A stretch of DNA of 64,000 bases from Emmonsiellopsis sp. PD_33 (Eukaryota > Ascomycota > Eurotiomycetes > Onygenales > Ajellomycetaceae), in the NCBI GenBank assembly GCA_032988165.1, contig JANTQF010000075.1, positions 1 to 64,000 on the forward strand, written 5' to 3'. A program made the translations under genes and the position numbers. Position 1 is the stretch's first letter. The number at the start of each line of letters is the position of its first letter. The notes beneath the pieces are model-generated. The model did no database searches. It saw nothing but the letters and a program-made list of their open reading frames with translations, and was not told where the DNA came from. Below are positions 1 through 12,900 of the stretch, in pieces.

Positions 1-3000
1 CCGAGATTCATCGGCCGTAAGAATGCCGTTTGCTGTGGTTCTCGGTATAAAACTCTTTTCCCTGCTGATAATCCCGCACATGCATCGATCAGATCTTGGC
101 AATAATAATTGATGCACTGCTATAAATAAACAAGCATCAGGAGTAACCAGGTTTGTTGGCTGGTAGTTACATGAAGAGTGATCATCCTATTCAGCTTATT
201 CTTTCATGCGATTTGAGCCAGGGGGGGTTTCAGGGGTTGGGTGAGTCGTAGCTTCAAGTTAAATTGGAGATCAAATTAACGAACTAGTTATTAATTAATG
301 CAGTCAGAAAACGTTCTGGAATAATTACTCCTGTTCTGTTTTAGACTGGGGACGCCGTTGCGCCACCCGGCTCACTCGGAGATATCTTCTTGTGGCTTAA
401 CTAGTAGCTAACATAGTACTCCAGAGGGGAGGGGGCTGGAGTTTTAAAAGTTAGAAATCCGAGAGAGCCTAGCTACTAGTAATTACGCCTATTAATTCTG
501 CAAACATGTATGTACGAAATGTTGTTAGTTAGTTGATTTAATTAGATTAGATTGATTGGACCTTTCCCGCCCCCAAAGCTGCTGACAGGGTGTCTGGGGT
601 TTCAATCATCCATGGATATTAAACTTATTCACGGGAGAAAGCTTCAAGTAAGCTTAGTTAGCTGCAAGCATGGCATGTCTACGTACGTAAAGAGTATATA
701 TAAATATGAACCTAGGCAGCTGGGCTGAACGTGGTTTTGGTTTAGTTGCAGTCTGCCATGGATGCGGAGGGGGCTAAATGTGTGTTCCTTGAAAAAGCTA
801 ACTTATTAGGGCTTGGAAATGCAGCTGAAGATAACTCTTTTAATCCTTTCGCCAATTTTTAAGCCTCCTGGGTCTTTTTCCGCGTATAGTAGTTAATATA
901 GTTAACTAGTAGTGAAGGATGAAAAAAATGCAACAGTTCCCTCACTACTCAATAACTACGGAGTAGTTCAATAAATAGTTACACCAGCAACTCCAAACCG
1001 GACCCGCAGACGATGGATAATATATATGGACAAATTTCGTCCGCCAGCTGTAAGGCAGCATAATTAGTAATACACTTGCATGCCCGGATACATGGAAGCA
1101 GCCTGATAGATCGCCTGATTCTTGTGCAAGGCTGGCTTGAAAACGTCACTCCTATGTAAATAACCAGTAACATATCCAGCCCAACTGCGCAGGAAATCAT
1201 ATATAATTAGTTTTACATCGGTCCAACAAACAGCATGTCTGCCTCTCAGCCTGGTGTTGTGTTGGCCTTGGCTGACCACGATTGAGGGTAGTTGGGATAG
1301 TTATATAGTTAATAGGGCTGAAGAGCCGAGCTGGTTTTGTTCTCGAAAGGCTGGTCGAATACTCTGATGGATGTTGGTCCTTCTCCTGTTTCCTTTTGCT
1401 TTTTCAGCAGCCACGGCTGGGTTATTCTGCAGCGCTGATTAATTCCCCTGTTTTTGTTGTGACGTACGCCTATATCCGGGGTAGCTATATAAGCTGACTA
1501 TCTACTTCTTCCGCCCGTAACCCGTTTCTGTACCCTGTGCATATATACATACATACATACAGGAGGAGTGGAGATCCAGACATGAGCTGTGCATCAAACA
1601 GTCAGCCTGCTTAATTGCTTGCTTGCTTGGATGCCTATAGATATCTATTGGTGTGAGTTGTCCCCCTCCCTGTCCATCCAGCAGTAAATAACTTTTATTA
1701 GTTATATATTGAACAAGGATTCAGCTTGCCCCCCCCCCCCCTTGTTCGTCCTAGCCAGCACCAAGCATCCAAAGTTTGCCAACGTGCATAATACGAATTG
1801 TTGGTAAATGCCCATAGCGGATTGGCTGGTTGGTTTTCTCTGACGCATAAGAGATGAGGCTTATACATGTGGGACTTTTGTGGAGATGGAGATGGATGGA
1901 CGATACAATCCTGTCTGCTCCGTAGCGGGGAGTCTATTGTGCACCAAGGGAGGGGGACTGGGGGAGGGGTGAGTGCATCTGGAATGGAGATTGCTTACTG
2001 GATGCAGTAGAAGCTGATGATTGGGGTTGATGTACGGAGTAGAGGAGCAAACTAACTAACTAGATAGGGTATTGAGGAATATTTAGGTAACTGGAAGATT
2101 AAGGGGGCCAAAAAAATAAATACTAGTACAATTCATGTTGGTTGCTGAAGAAATGGCGGTGGGAATTGGGGCATGAGCATGACAGGCGCAAAGAGACAGG
2201 ACTGTTTTTTCCCCTCTTATTATTAGAGAATTCCAAGGCTATGGGATTTCTTTGAAGTTTTGAACTCCTTCCGACTCCCGAGTGGATCTTGAGGAGGTTG
2301 ATGAGTGCGAATGATGGATCCTGGATCCATAATGAAATGCTAGTTAAGTTGCCATTTATAGAAATTTTACGTAGCAAGCGGACTTGGGGGGTTGTAGTCA
2401 GGATTTGATTTCTGCAACGTAAAAATTGTTTTAATTACTAGTTATTTAGTAGATGAGTGAGATTGACACCAAGAGGATTCTCTGTCCCCCGCTCACTCTT
2501 TCTTTGGGTTACATCATTAAGCGGCCAGGAAAGACAGATTCTAAAATGAAGGGACATTTCAACCAACCGCAAGATTTAGTGTGATGCTTATTTTTTGGGG
2601 GAAATAGAGATGCAATGATGCCAAAAACCTAAGGGAGAAAAGGGGGCAATAGTTTCCTACACGCATTGAGCTTCCATTTCTCAAATACCCAGCCAGCCAT
2701 AGCTAGATAGCATGGGCTTCATGACTTCGTTTTTTTATTATCTCCCCTAGCACGCCATCTTCACTCCGTTGAAGTTCGGGTCCGGTTTATCTCTAGCCTC
2801 TCGTTACGTAGTCCACTTAAGTGGTGAGTGGAGTAGGTACTAGTAGTTGAAGAATAAATACCCCAGAGTCCAAGAGCCGGTTTTGAAAAAGGGGAGGGGC
2901 GTAGTATTTTGCTAGAGGTAGCTGTCTTGGTTGATAGAGGGGGAAAGGGGCCCATTCTGACAAATTCAAGAAAACTGCGAAGAGGGAGATCGTGATGGGA

Positions 3001-3855
3001 TGAGTCGGGACTGTGAGAGCAGGGTTGTTTAGTGAGACGGGGGTGGATATTCATTTGTTGTAGAGAAGAAACATAAGAAGTGGTAGCGGGAGGCGAAGTT
3101 GTGAGTGCAGAGAGATTAGAGGAGATGGATAAATAATAGTTGATAGAGAACCGAGTTAGTCGGATAATCGAGCTGGTAGCTATTCGATGCTCCACCGTCT
3201 GCGTGCTAAGAACAAAAGATAGATGACATCCAACTGTATACATATATATAAGAAGTCAAGGTTAAATAAACACAGATATGGTGAAGCAGAAAACAAAGAA
3301 TAAAAGCCGTTAATAATCACGAACACTCCGGGTTGGAGTTGGAATAGGGACGAGAATCAGATGGAAGAGGAAAAAATAAGAACACAGGAGCAAGCACATT
3401 CCCCATACCACCCATCCATGCCATGTGTACCGGTATATGGCCCTTTCCTAGGCCTCAACACTCGGGTTTCCTTTCCCGTTATCGCCGTTTGGTTTGTATT
3501 TGTATCCCCACGACGCCCGACCAAGTCCTCCTAACTCCGGTAAAACAAAATAAAATCTTCGGGGAAAAATATGCAAAGGAGAATCAGAATCTGCAGCGTT
3601 AGGCCGGAAGAAACAAAGAAGAGAAATATGGGTGTGCAAGCCAAAAAGGAGGGAGACAGAAGTAAAGCTCTCCGAGCAGCGCCATTTTAGATGGCGCAAA
3701 GGCAATGATTCACTAGATTGTGTGCATCCTGCGGTGGAGGGCTCACCCTCATAAACCAGGCAAAAGTAATGAAGCGCAGGAAAATGCTAGTGTCGAAACA
3801 GTGCTCTTCAGCAGGGAACAAGGTGGACGCGCCAGAGTGGCAACCGGTGTCGATG
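1..3855. other. Gene-poor intergenic region
   Basis: I can support no gene in this stretch. It is rich in TAGTTA/TTAACTAG-like words and short homopolymers, including a run of 13 C at 1729-1741. A 160-codon ATG-initiated reading frame on the minus strand (2761-3243) is serine/threonine rich, matches nothing I know, and most likely lies in the 3' flank of the regulator gene at 3856-4599. No tRNA or rRNA structure was recognised. Confidence 0.5.
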
Positions 3856-4599
3856 CTATTGTCCCCGATGATCCGCAGGCTCCCTCATCCACGGAAACCT
3901 CACGCTCGTCCAGCTCACAACACCATACTGGGGCAGGTCCTCGTTGAAGTTCCCCCTTTGTCCGTCGCTGCCACTGCTGGCATTTCCGCTCCCGTTCCCC
4001 CCGCTGCGTCTGCGACGTTGCTCCCGTAAAGTCGGACACTTCTTCTCTTTGATGAAACGGTAATATTTACATTGAATTCCCTGAAACCCACTCCGTTGGC
4101 GGTTCGGAAACTGGGCATTGAAACTCTCGCGAACTTCCTTCCATTCCTGGCGGAGGTCGACACGGTGATACCAGATGAAGTACATTTCTTCTTCGTCGTA
4201 TTTTGGTCGCGGTGGACGTCGTCGTTCGGGAACTGTGGATGAGCTGCTCGAGACGGAGGGGAATCGTTCTCTTCGGTAAGGCCCTGGAGAGGAGTTTGCT
4301 GAGCTGGAGCGAGGTTGTTGTTCTGAATATCCGGCGTAACGGTCTGCTGACGTCGTGCCATTACTGTGGTAGTGGGAGGTATTGTGATGATGCGTTGGTG
4401 CGTAGGTATGGTTTAATTGGGATTGAGGATGATAATAGTAGGAATCTTGTGGTAGAGGAGAGTGAGGAGGATTTGAGGAAGGGTAGGAATCGGATCGTCC
4501 GCTAGGATTTAACAACGCCCCGATGGAGATGCGGGAGTGTTGAGAATCCGTTGGTGATTGCGGATACGGGGATCCATGAAGTTGGTCGCGATAATCCAT
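3856..4599 (-). CDS. Myb/SANT-like putative transcriptional regulator
   Basis: Single-exon gene of 247 codons. Residues 1-130 are a low-complexity arm rich in Ser, Pro, His, Tyr and Asn, typical of fungal regulators. Residues about 132-190 form a compact basic/aromatic domain: an acidic DEEE turn, then MYFIWYH, EWKEV, FNAQFPNRQR, GFQGIQCKYYRF and a basic KEKKCPTLREQRRRR tail. The spaced Trp/Phe residues over three predicted helices resemble a Myb/SANT-like DNA-binding fold. The C-terminal GVVSWTSVRFPWM segment is also non-repetitive and may be conserved. I recall closely similar domains in Eurotiales hypothetical proteins, but I know no studied name and give no symbol. It is probably nuclear. 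The ATG at 4599 is chosen as the first Met before the low-complexity arm. The very large upstream region would fit a developmentally controlled gene, which is an inference. Confidence 0.75.
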   Translation of the reverse strand: MDYRDQLHGSPYPQSPTDSQHSRISIGALLNPSGRSDSYPSSNPPHSPLPQDSYYYHPQSQLNHTYAPTHHHNTSHYHSNGTTSADRYAGYSEQQPRSSSANSSPGPYRRERFPSVSSSSSTVPERRRPPRPKYDEEEMYFIWYHRVDLRQEWKEVRESFNAQFPNRQRSGFQGIQCKYYRFIKEKKCPTLREQRRRRSGGNGSGNASSGSDGQRGNFNEDLPQYGVVSWTSVRFPWMREPADHRGQ

Positions 4600-5285
4600 T
4601 TTGTCACCCAGTCGTCCGGATGAGACTGGGGAAAGTGGTTGTGGTCTTCGCTTGAGACCAAGAGGGAAAGGGTAAATAAATTAAAATATCCTTTGGGTCT
4701 CCAGAGATTGTTGTCCTAGATGCACTGCTCGTAGAAAGGTGTTCGAAGACTCGAAATTCTCCAAAGATGGAATCGGTTGATGAGTTGAATGCTGTAAGGT
4801 TCGATTGGGCTTCTTTGCTTGCTGAGGCGGGAAGCGATCTATTAAAGACCGTAAAAACGGAGTCCTGCTCTGCACGGAGGTAACAATTTGAAGTTTTCTG
4901 AAGGTACAGATATCAATCGAAGTGAATGAGGAAGGGTAATCAGGCAGAGGGTATGAAGAGGCGCAACTGATCCCAAAACCGCAAACGTGGGGGAGAACTC
5001 AGGCCGCGTATCAGACCGATACTTGGGCTATATTTTGGGAACAAGCAACAGGAAGAGACGAGCGCCCAAAATTCCTCTAGTGGAGGATCCTTGAATGATT
5101 CCTTTTTTTACGTATCGACCCTCGTATTCGGCGGCTTTGTCCTGAGGGTTTTTATTCTTGCTGACAAGTTGTGGGGAAGTCAGCGCCGGTGTCCGGTTGT
5201 GAAGGAATGGGGAGGGGCTGGGCGGATCTAGTTTGAAGACGAAGATAAAAAAAGAGCAGTAGGTAAACGATGGCGAAGTGGAATT

Positions 5286-5303
5286 GGACTATATTTATAG
5301 TCC
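5286..5303. repeat. 18-bp palindrome with 8-bp arms
   Basis: GGACTATA and TATAGTCC face each other across two T residues. It lies about 690 bp upstream of the Myb-like start codon. It could be a dimeric binding site or chance. Confidence 0.4.
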
Positions 5304-8300
5304 GTACCAGAATTAAAGTAGAGGGTACCTATGCAGGCAGAGGTAGGTAGACGCCTTGTTTTTGGTCCGATCCGAGAGAGGAGGGGGAGGGTGCCGTTTT
5401 ATTATGGATAATATATTATTATTATTCGTCCGCGCTGCGCTTCTTTCTGGCGTCAGGTCCGCAGGAATGCCTGGCGGCCAGCCCAGGCTTTTTTGTTCCT
5501 CCCCAACCCCAAACAGGATATATATATCCACACAAGCTGCGGGCCAGGGGGGTTCGGCCCAGCGAGCTAGCGGGAAGCGCAGAGCAGGGTGGAAATGGAT
5601 GATGGAAGTGGGCTAAAACAAGTCCCAGTGCGATGGTAATCATCACCCTGCCTGAATACATCCATCGCAGCAGTAATAATGAGAACCGCAAATAAAAAAA
5701 CACGCCTGTAATATCCACATTCAATCAGCAATCATGCAGGTATTTTATCAGGGATTCTGCTCTGTACTTTGCCTTTTTCCCGCCAGTATCTTTCTTTCCA
5801 TCCCATCACGGCCGCCGCCCACCCCCCCCTTTTCCGCCACAACCCAACCCCCATCAGCCGCCGACCCCCATCTGGCCTGCAGGAGGCTGCAAGAGACGCG
5901 ACCTGACAGGACAACTACAGGCTGCTAATGAATGATGCTGATTGGGATGTTCCAACGGCAATGGTCGAACGGTCTGACTCTGCCACCGCGCTGCATGGAG
6001 ACCGCCTTGCTACGCCATCCGACTGCTGCGCGCCAGTTCATTTAGGCTCGCAGTGGCTCAAAAGAGTTGTGCAAAAACGTACCGGAGGCGTATTATACTA
6101 ACCCCCGAAGCGTATCGGCGAGCCGCGATGTGGCCATTGTCTCTGCGCACACACAGGCCGAACGAAGACGAAGACGAGAGAAACGTCTCAGCAACATCCA
6201 ACGATCGATCAGCAAGCGAATCACACACGGCGCAGCGGGTGCAAAGCTGTTGGTGACCGGGGGGTTTGTTGCAAAACCCTGGACGCCTGCAGGCAGGTTG
6301 CAAAAAATCGACCCCCCCGCGGCGCAAGGCTATTGTGACGGAAATGGAAAATGAACGAAGAACGGTTCAAGTCCGCGTAAGTTTAAATTACGCTGGAGAG
6401 ACGCGGTTCTTATTTTTCTGCATGGATCCTTTGCAACCCTGGAGCGCCAGAATGAGCCCTGGACCATTTGCAGAGACGCAAAATATGGGGTTTTTAGCCC
6501 CCAATAAACGCCATGTCGCTCCAACGCTTATCAGCGTTTCTTTTTCTTTCCAGGATTCATCCCTTGAAATACACCATACCTTGCTCTGTATGTCGATACG
6601 TATTCATGTATGTATGTAATCGACTGCAAGGCAAAAGAAAAGTCTGTATTTATTATGCATATAAAAGAAGCAATTACTAAAGAAACTTCATCCCGACAAC
6701 CAGAAACCAGACCACCATCTCCTCTGCAGGGAGAGTCCAAAGAATAAAAGCATATGCATTGTATCACGGTCACCTGGCCCTTATGAGTAAAAGAGTTAAA
6801 AGAGGATTCCACTGTCCTCTATTCACATATGGTTCATATTTGCTCGCTGTGCATGTGTGTACGTACATCGGACACTGGTACTGGGCATACGGAAGATCAA
6901 GGGACGACCCTGCTGATGCTGGCTTTCCTACTAAGTAATAGTTAGCTGTGGCTCCCTTCTATGTGCCTAAACTCGTCACTGACTGGATCCCATAACTAAT
7001 AATTTAAAGGAGACAAGCCCTAATGGATGTGCATACTAGAACATACCCACACCTAACTACCTACTTATCTCCGTACTGCATAACAAATGAATCACCTAAA
7101 AATCATGTGCCAGAAACACTGTCCACCTGTTCATATAATCTCCTTAAGGTTTCGGCAATCAAGGGTATTTCAATGTTCTTTTTAAAGAAACCCTCCGGAC
7201 AACGCTGCCTGCCCCGGCATATTATTATTTAGCCCCTATTATATAAAAGGAACAACAAGAGTATTACTCCCCGCTAACGATGGGAAAATCTATTTTAGTG
7301 TTCCTCGTCCAGAGATCTTGTTTTACCTAATTGGTTGGTTGGATGGGGGCGACCCTCTGCGGGTGAATTAAAAGTCAGCAAATTATCTATATTAATCTGG
7401 TGGGACCCATACTCCGGGACTTGAAGCTTACATATTCCGACACTATTCATTTAGAGAGAATCCACTTTCTTGAGGGGTTTCGTCAATTTATTACTGTCTG
7501 GTGAGTGGCTTAGCGGGGTGTGAACGGTGGTAGCTAATAGATTGAGCAATTAGCGATAGATGAGGTTATTTGGTAAAGGTGGGAAATGGGGAGACGGGTT
7601 GAGGCAGTTGATCAGTTGTTGGTTTGCATAAAGTAAATATTGTTCAGTCACTTGCAGTGCAAGAATTGACATACTCCACGAGTAGAGACTCGGGCATGAA
7701 GAGGCGGTGCGTTTTGTTTGTTCGTTTATTCAAAACCCATGCAGCGCAAGGAACATGAGACTTTTTTCCACAAAGGCAACCGCGGATGAAAAATGAAGGG
7801 GAGAAGCCTATCAAAATTGCTCATGAACCCGAAAATTGAGGCCCTCTTTCAACCAACGCCTAAAATAATGAGGCTGTGTTTCAAATATTGCATATGTATA
7901 GTAGCCTAAGACGGGAAGAAGCGCATAAATAGGGGCTATTATTAAACCGCTTACAGGACCCAAATGAAGCCGAGGAAGGAATAATGAATTAGCTTGCTAT
8001 GAACGTGGCGTAGCCTGCAAGAAAGAAAGGCCGATGAATACTATGTAGAGGGGGGAAAGTAAAAGAAGACACCCTTCTAGAAGACGTTCAGGATGTACCA
8101 TGCCCATAGGTACACGGTACAATATATTGCGAGTTGTGCACATGACTTACTTGCAGAGCTTGCATGAAAGCCTCATGCTCTGATGCCACCTGTGGGCTGT
8201 AGATTAGCACATCCAGGGAATGAAGAATTTTGCTGTTCGGTTCCTTTGTTTTGACTCGTTCGTGCCGTCTTGTAAGCTTTGACTGCTGCGTCCATCACAA

Positions 8301-9891
8301 ATTAGTATGCATGTTAAGCATTCAAAAACCAGAGCCTGCCTTCCCTGCAAAGGAAGTCAAAGAAGGGTGAAGGACGTACTAATATTAAAATGTTGCAGGC
8401 AGAAGAGCCATGGATCTGAAGGTGTTATGGGTAAGGGAGGATAGCATGTATGTACTGCGCTATGGAGCCTACCTAGTACTGTGCCTCTGGGGCGGGAAAT
8501 GAAAGCCATCTCTTTTGTCCAAAAACATGGCGTGACAACAGGTGTTCATGAGGTCATCATCACTATCCACGGACTGCACCGTGGTCATCGGAGGTTCGCA
8601 TGTCTTTATTATTCAAAGGAAAGCCACATTGGGCTCTTCAAGCTTCTTATCACCTGATAGTGATACGAGCAGGTGCACTGCATGGATATGCATGGGTCTC
8701 CCGTCATTGTTGATCAATTTTGCTTCTGCCTTTAAAGGAAAGTTGACCAAGTGACTCGTTGGTCTTTAAACGGGAAGAAGAAAGAAAAACCTAGGATGGG
8801 AAAAGTTCGTAGATTCGAGAGCAAATATCCGTACGCGTATCCCATTCACCGCTCTCCAGACTCCAGTGCTTGGCTGTTTCATTTTTATTGAGTGTGGTTC
8901 AAGAATGGTTAGGTGAACAAGGCGCCTGACGAATTTATCAGTCGACTTATTATTCACGTCTGACAAGGCCGACAGCAGCCACTGACAACGGGATTTCGGG
9001 CTTGGCAGAAGCGGTTCTTGTTTTACGAAGAAGAATGCGATGATTCATGAATCGCGATCCAAGATGGTTGGCTGTTCTTTTTTTCTTTTGTTCGGGGAAC
9101 CGCTTTCTCGTTGGTTCGCTGGACCCCTATGATGCTGATCTTCAATCCTTTGGTGTGACAGGGAACACGCCTGAGGAAAAAGGAAAAAGAAGGTTAAATC
9201 GAATTCAACGCAGCTAATCACATGGAACCAGGATAGTCCATCGTCGCGCTTCCGGTGTGTATCAGTCTGGTCCTATTCAGCATAGACGGAGGGGAAAACA
9301 AACGGCGACCTGCTCTGGTGATGGGTGGAAATGGCGTGACGCCGCAATACTCAGCACAAAAGAACAGGTAGAATTGTCTGAAGCGGCGCAACAAGAAGGC
9401 GATGCCTGCTGATTCCATCAGTCTCGAGCAACCACGCTGCGGCTGCTCGAATCGAGCAGTGGTAGCGTCTTTTCTTTTTCGATTATTCTCCGTGGATCCA
9501 GAGTCCAGACTGCAGGCTGCGGTGAGCACGATTGACGTATCATGTGGGCGAGGACAATGGCGCATCCTATCCATTCAATTTCATTCATCCAGCTTCACGA
9601 TTCACCAAAACGGCGGCCAGCAACTGAGCAAGCAAAGCCAAGCAGAGAACCAACGTTGTTGGATGCACAGCAGGTGTGATTGGGCGGCTCATCCCTGCCG
9701 CTTAGCTCGCGGCTAGCCAGCCTCAACCGCGGCTCCGGGTCAGCCCGCCCAATCAGCCGCGGCGGCTGCTGCGGGCTCGAGTCAAGGGCCCGCGCTAGGC
9801 CGAAAAGCGCAGGTTGAGTCAAAAGTGGACCTGGATTGGGCTCCGGTAGCCGAAGCCGTCTGCCGCGCGACTAGCCACTAGCGCTGAAGAA

Positions 9892-9939
9892 TGGTATCGC
9901 TGGTATCGCTGGTATCGTACGTAACATACGTACGTTACG
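9892..9939. repeat. 9-bp tandem triplet followed by near-palindrome
   Basis: TGGTATCGC occurs three times head to tail (9892-9918, last copy short by one base). It is followed directly by a near-palindrome at 9920-9939 with CGTAAC/GTTACG arms around TACGTAC. It lies in a gene-free region and its function is unknown. Confidence 0.6.
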
Positions 9940-12900
9940 CATACGCGGTTAGCGGGGAATTTGCAAATACCCCCAGCACCCCCCGAGATTGCAATTTGCC
10001 CACCCCGGTATTTTCGGATATAGGCATTTCGTCCACGGACCAAGACCTTGATTGGACGCCAGATCCACTGTCGTTCTGATGGCTGGCGGTGCCATAAAGT
10101 CTGGCAACAGAAACACATCGACTCCAACCTCAGCAGATCCTGCAACAACCGTTCGTTCGTTGTTGTTTTCCTGCCCGTTCGGTGTGACGGGTTCCTCCCG
10201 GTCCATAGAGCCGCATCCAGTTTGATAACCAATATTAAAAACCTTCGCAGGGGGATTTCAACATGGCTCGTGAAAGCTGAAACCGGCTTCTTCCATGACC
10301 CACGGCACTAGAGGACTCGATCCCTCGACTCCAGAGAACGGGAAATCCCGATGCACAGATGGTGACTGTGGGCGTCTGGAAACCAATGACCATGTTGGAA
10401 GCTCCAGTCCAGGACGGCCTGGAGGCTGGCGAGGAAACCAATAGGGGCTTGGGGTAACTAGAGAAGAGACCCTGACGAAAAGTGGAACGTTTGTTGCTTC
10501 TAGCAGAATCTAGCTTCCACAAGTTCCTTTAGTCTTTAATTCCAGTTGATGTGGATGTATCCAGAGTCCAGAGTGACTCTGGCAAGTGGGTTGACCAGTT
10601 CCCTTCAATCCTTGAGAAAAGTGACCCTAGGGAGTCTCATCTTTGAACTGATTCCTGATCAAACAGAAATAAGTCTGGAGTCCTACCAAGCTTCTGAACT
10701 GGCCTTTTTTATTATTCATCAACCTCCACTCAGGAGCCATGGATGCCCGGCCCCAGACCAAGGATTTATATTAGCGTGCTCGCATGGCATGATGGGATAT
10801 TAATACAGACTAAATTCCTCACCCGACGCCGCGAGTGTTGGCTCTCATTGAGAAGCGAAATTGGAGATGAAAGGGAGCCACCCGCGAAAGCCTGAAAATT
10901 CAAGGCACCCATGCTACAGTCGACCCAAAGAGAACAAGAATTTTGAGCAGCAGTTCCTACGGCCGTCTACCGACCCGTGAGACTTCTGTTGATCATGAGC
11001 CTTCGCCGTCGCATCGATGCTCAATGACAGAGATAGTACATGCGCTAAGTTAAGTTACTGAACTTGACGGTCTCTGGGCTTGTCACTTGCGGCCCGCGAG
11101 TTGCGAGGTTGCGACGGTGCAGCCCACTTGGCCCAGGACGGGGATAAAACTTCTAGCTTCGATGCTCCGCTGTTGTTCGATATGAGTGTTTGGAACATTC
11201 GACGATTGGATGTGGTATCGTGTTTGGGTCATGGTTGGTGGCCATCAAACTTGAATGATTGTCCCCAAATCACTCCAAGCGGGGTCCTGAGGGGTAACTC
11301 TTTTCGCCCCCAAAACCACCACCAACCAACAGAGTTCTAATTCCCCATACCGAAATCTTCACCCTTGTACTCCAAGGATTCGGACCTGCATAGCCTCCCA
11401 ATATGAAGGGGCTTAATCCGCTTGCTTGACGAACATGGTGTGTGCTCCGGAACTTATCACAGACCAGTTAGCATTGATACCAAGCCAACAACTACTTGAC
11501 TCGCTTCATAAATTGAACCACTTGGGGTGCAGCCACTCACGTCGCCCCGAAATCTAATTGTTGGCCCCTTGGGACTGGTGAGGGTTTACCGGAGCTACAA
11601 GGGTGAAGCTGGACATCAAGCTACATCTTTCAAAAGATTCCTTCCTAGCGGACTGGGGGATGAACACACATGGAAAGTTCTGGAAATTTAGGGTGTTATC
11701 CTTATCATTACTCGACCAGACAGGCATACTCCGGCAGAGCCTACTGTGAGCCTGTGGCCATGCCAATGCCATCTTCCATTTCTCCTATTCACATCTGACA
11801 AGGCACAAACAACCCATTACTTGGTTCGAGCCCATCTCCCTGCAGTCTACACAAGTAGTTGAGTTTGAGAAGAAAGTGTCTAGGCAGGCATCGAAGGTTT
11901 GTTTTAGAATGAGCTTAATTATAAGCAACATGTATCATTGAATATACCAGACACAGGACAGGTGAATTTAAAAAATACCTGCGCCGTCCCTTGGCTATCA
12001 CAGATATTTTATTAAATCTCCGATCCTCCGATGAACTTGAAAAAGGTGCCCCTTGTCTACCGGACGCCTCTGCAGACTGATAATTAAACAGGGGTGAATG
12101 ACGTTCCACATAGATATCACAATGCCATTTCAAAGAACCCCCCCTTTTTTTTCCTGATAGGCTTCTTTTAGCATGATTGCCACAAATGAATAGGCTATTG
12201 TTATATATGAATAACCATGTTCTCTCTTGCCAATGATCGCCCGACCTCCGCATTGTATGTATGTACGTATGTCTGTGGGGACGGTGGGTTCTCTCGCTCT
12301 CATGGGATTCAAAAATAAGTTAAGCTATGCCGAGCTAACAATCGGAGCACCCCTCCATCGGGAAATATTTCGTTTATGCGGTTGGCTGGGGCAACGAATA
12401 AACTTTTGGAATAGTTCCCCGCACTCCCCCGAGACGTGGCTGAGGTATCAGACGAGAAGAGTTCCTGTTTATGAAGATAATCTCAGGATATAAATTCTTG
12501 TTTCTTGAAGAAGCTATGGAGATCGCATGTTTGAGTAACTTCTGTAAGCAGTTGACGAGCTACATACATAATTGTTGGCTTGGTTCAATCAAAAGGCTCG
12601 TGATGTGCCTCGGACATACATGTCCAGTGAAAAGAAGCCCAGCCAGGGATCCAGGGCCAGTCATAATAGAGGTTATATTGCTTAGCAGTTCTGCTTAACT
12701 TTTCTTCAGCATATTAAGTTGATCGTTGTCAACCTTGTTCAGAACGGTCATATCAGAAGTCGTCTTAAGATTTCATGAGAAGAGGGGTGCGCACACAGCC
12801 ATGCTAGATAACCCGCGTATTTTCGGAGTTTAAAGGCCACCAAGGGGTATTGAAAAAAAGTGACATTGTTGGTGTACTGCGTATGGATACGTAACTACCG

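Noticed and set aside
2761..3243. 160-codon frame on the minus strand
   Set aside because: Ser/Thr-rich, no motif, and sits in the 3' flank of the Myb-like gene; kept as unproven.
11820..11840. GGTTCGAGCCC, resembling a tRNA T-loop
   Set aside because: No acceptor stem, D arm or anticodon arm can be folded around it.
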